NCBI GenBank assembly: GCA_018334055.1
Contig: JAGXSS010000109.1
Coordinates: forward strand, 1 to 64,000
Length of the DNA: 64,000 nt
From: Peptococcaceae bacterium
GTDB lineage: Bacteria > Bacillota > UBA994
Reading direction: 5' to 3'
Part shown: positions 63,671 through 64,000 of the stretch, piece by piece
Numbering within the stretch: position 1 is the first letter of the stretch
Layout: every line of letters starts with the position of its first letter
The notes under the pieces: model-generated
Databases searched by the model: none
Told to the model about the DNA's origin: nothing
Seen by the model: the letters and a program-made list of their open reading frames with translations, nothing else
Made by a program: the position numbers and the translations under genes

Positions 63671-63712
63671 GTAAAGCGGGACGTCTCAGCTTATTGAGAC
63701 ATCTCGCTTTAC
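63671..63712. terminator. Inverted repeat, likely terminator
   Basis: gtaaagcgggacgtctca-gctta-ttgagacatctcgctttac. Confidence 0.5.
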
Positions 63713-63728
63713 ATAAGCTATCAGCTCG

Positions 63729-64000
63729 CTAACGCCCGGCAATATCAGCCTGAATGGCCTCAAATACTGACTCTGCACCGTCTGGAGTTACGACATAAGT
63801 CATCAAGTCTGTGTGGATGACCAAGTGTTGCGGCTCCGTAATTCTGATATATGCGCGAAAATCGCCGCCCACTTCTTCTGAGTTAAAGGCGCCAATCCGA
63901 ACCACGCTGTTGCCAAGTCCGTTAGTTTTGCGCATGCTGGGTAAGGTGTCTAGCAGTTCGACGGCAATCATATCACTGTATCGTATGGAGAAGTCCTGTT
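63729..64000 (-). CDS. C-terminal part of a bacterial PH-like domain protein, runs off the window
   Basis: Frame stays open past the listed ATG: QDFSIRYSDMIAVELLDTLPSMRKTNGLGNSVVRIGAFNSEEVGGDFRAYI... Confidence 0.5.
   Translation of the reverse strand, partial: QDFSIRYSDMIAVELLDTLPSMRKTNGLGNSVVRIGAFNSEEVGGDFRAYIRITEPQHLVIHTDLMTYVVTPDGAESVFEAIQADIAGR

Overview
The window is about 64 kb of chromosome from a spore-forming Firmicute of clostridial type, read by eye only. Most genes lie on the minus strand. Core blocks, left to right: an IS21-family element sitting beside an IS91-like relic; spoIIQ/spoIID/murA/ywmB; a complete V-type ATPase operon; wecB-comEB-upp-glyA-rpiB-ywlE-tsaC; dinB (+); an ECF S-component next to coaX; a CPBP-like membrane protein and a PrcB/Gmad2 lipoprotein; a glycerol cluster (glpF, glpK, glpP, a fused GlpA-type flavoprotein, DUF1667) flanked by decayed mobile elements; a histidine-to-folate operon (CofE-like ORF, hutH, hutU, ftcD, hutI, a 48-aa sORF, fchA, fhs); ftsH-hpt-tilS; an eight-gene operon behind a strong Fur-box-like site, with a divergent Crp/Fnr regulator; a tRNA(CAT) 3' fragment; a pair of ABC exporters; spoIIE; and AlkD-like, SNase-like and PH-like genes. 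The best candidate for an undescribed system is the 48.1-54.8 kb operon. It encodes a Cys-rich HypB/UreG-like GTPase, a permease-less ABC ATPase, a solute-binding protein without a signal peptide, an exported Cu-amine-oxidase-stalk/solute-binding fusion, two permeases, a second ATPase, and a DUF454-YgbA fusion. The second strongest observation is that the V-type ATPase operon occupies the position where Bacillus carries its F-type atp operon. All family names come from reading motifs; no search was run.
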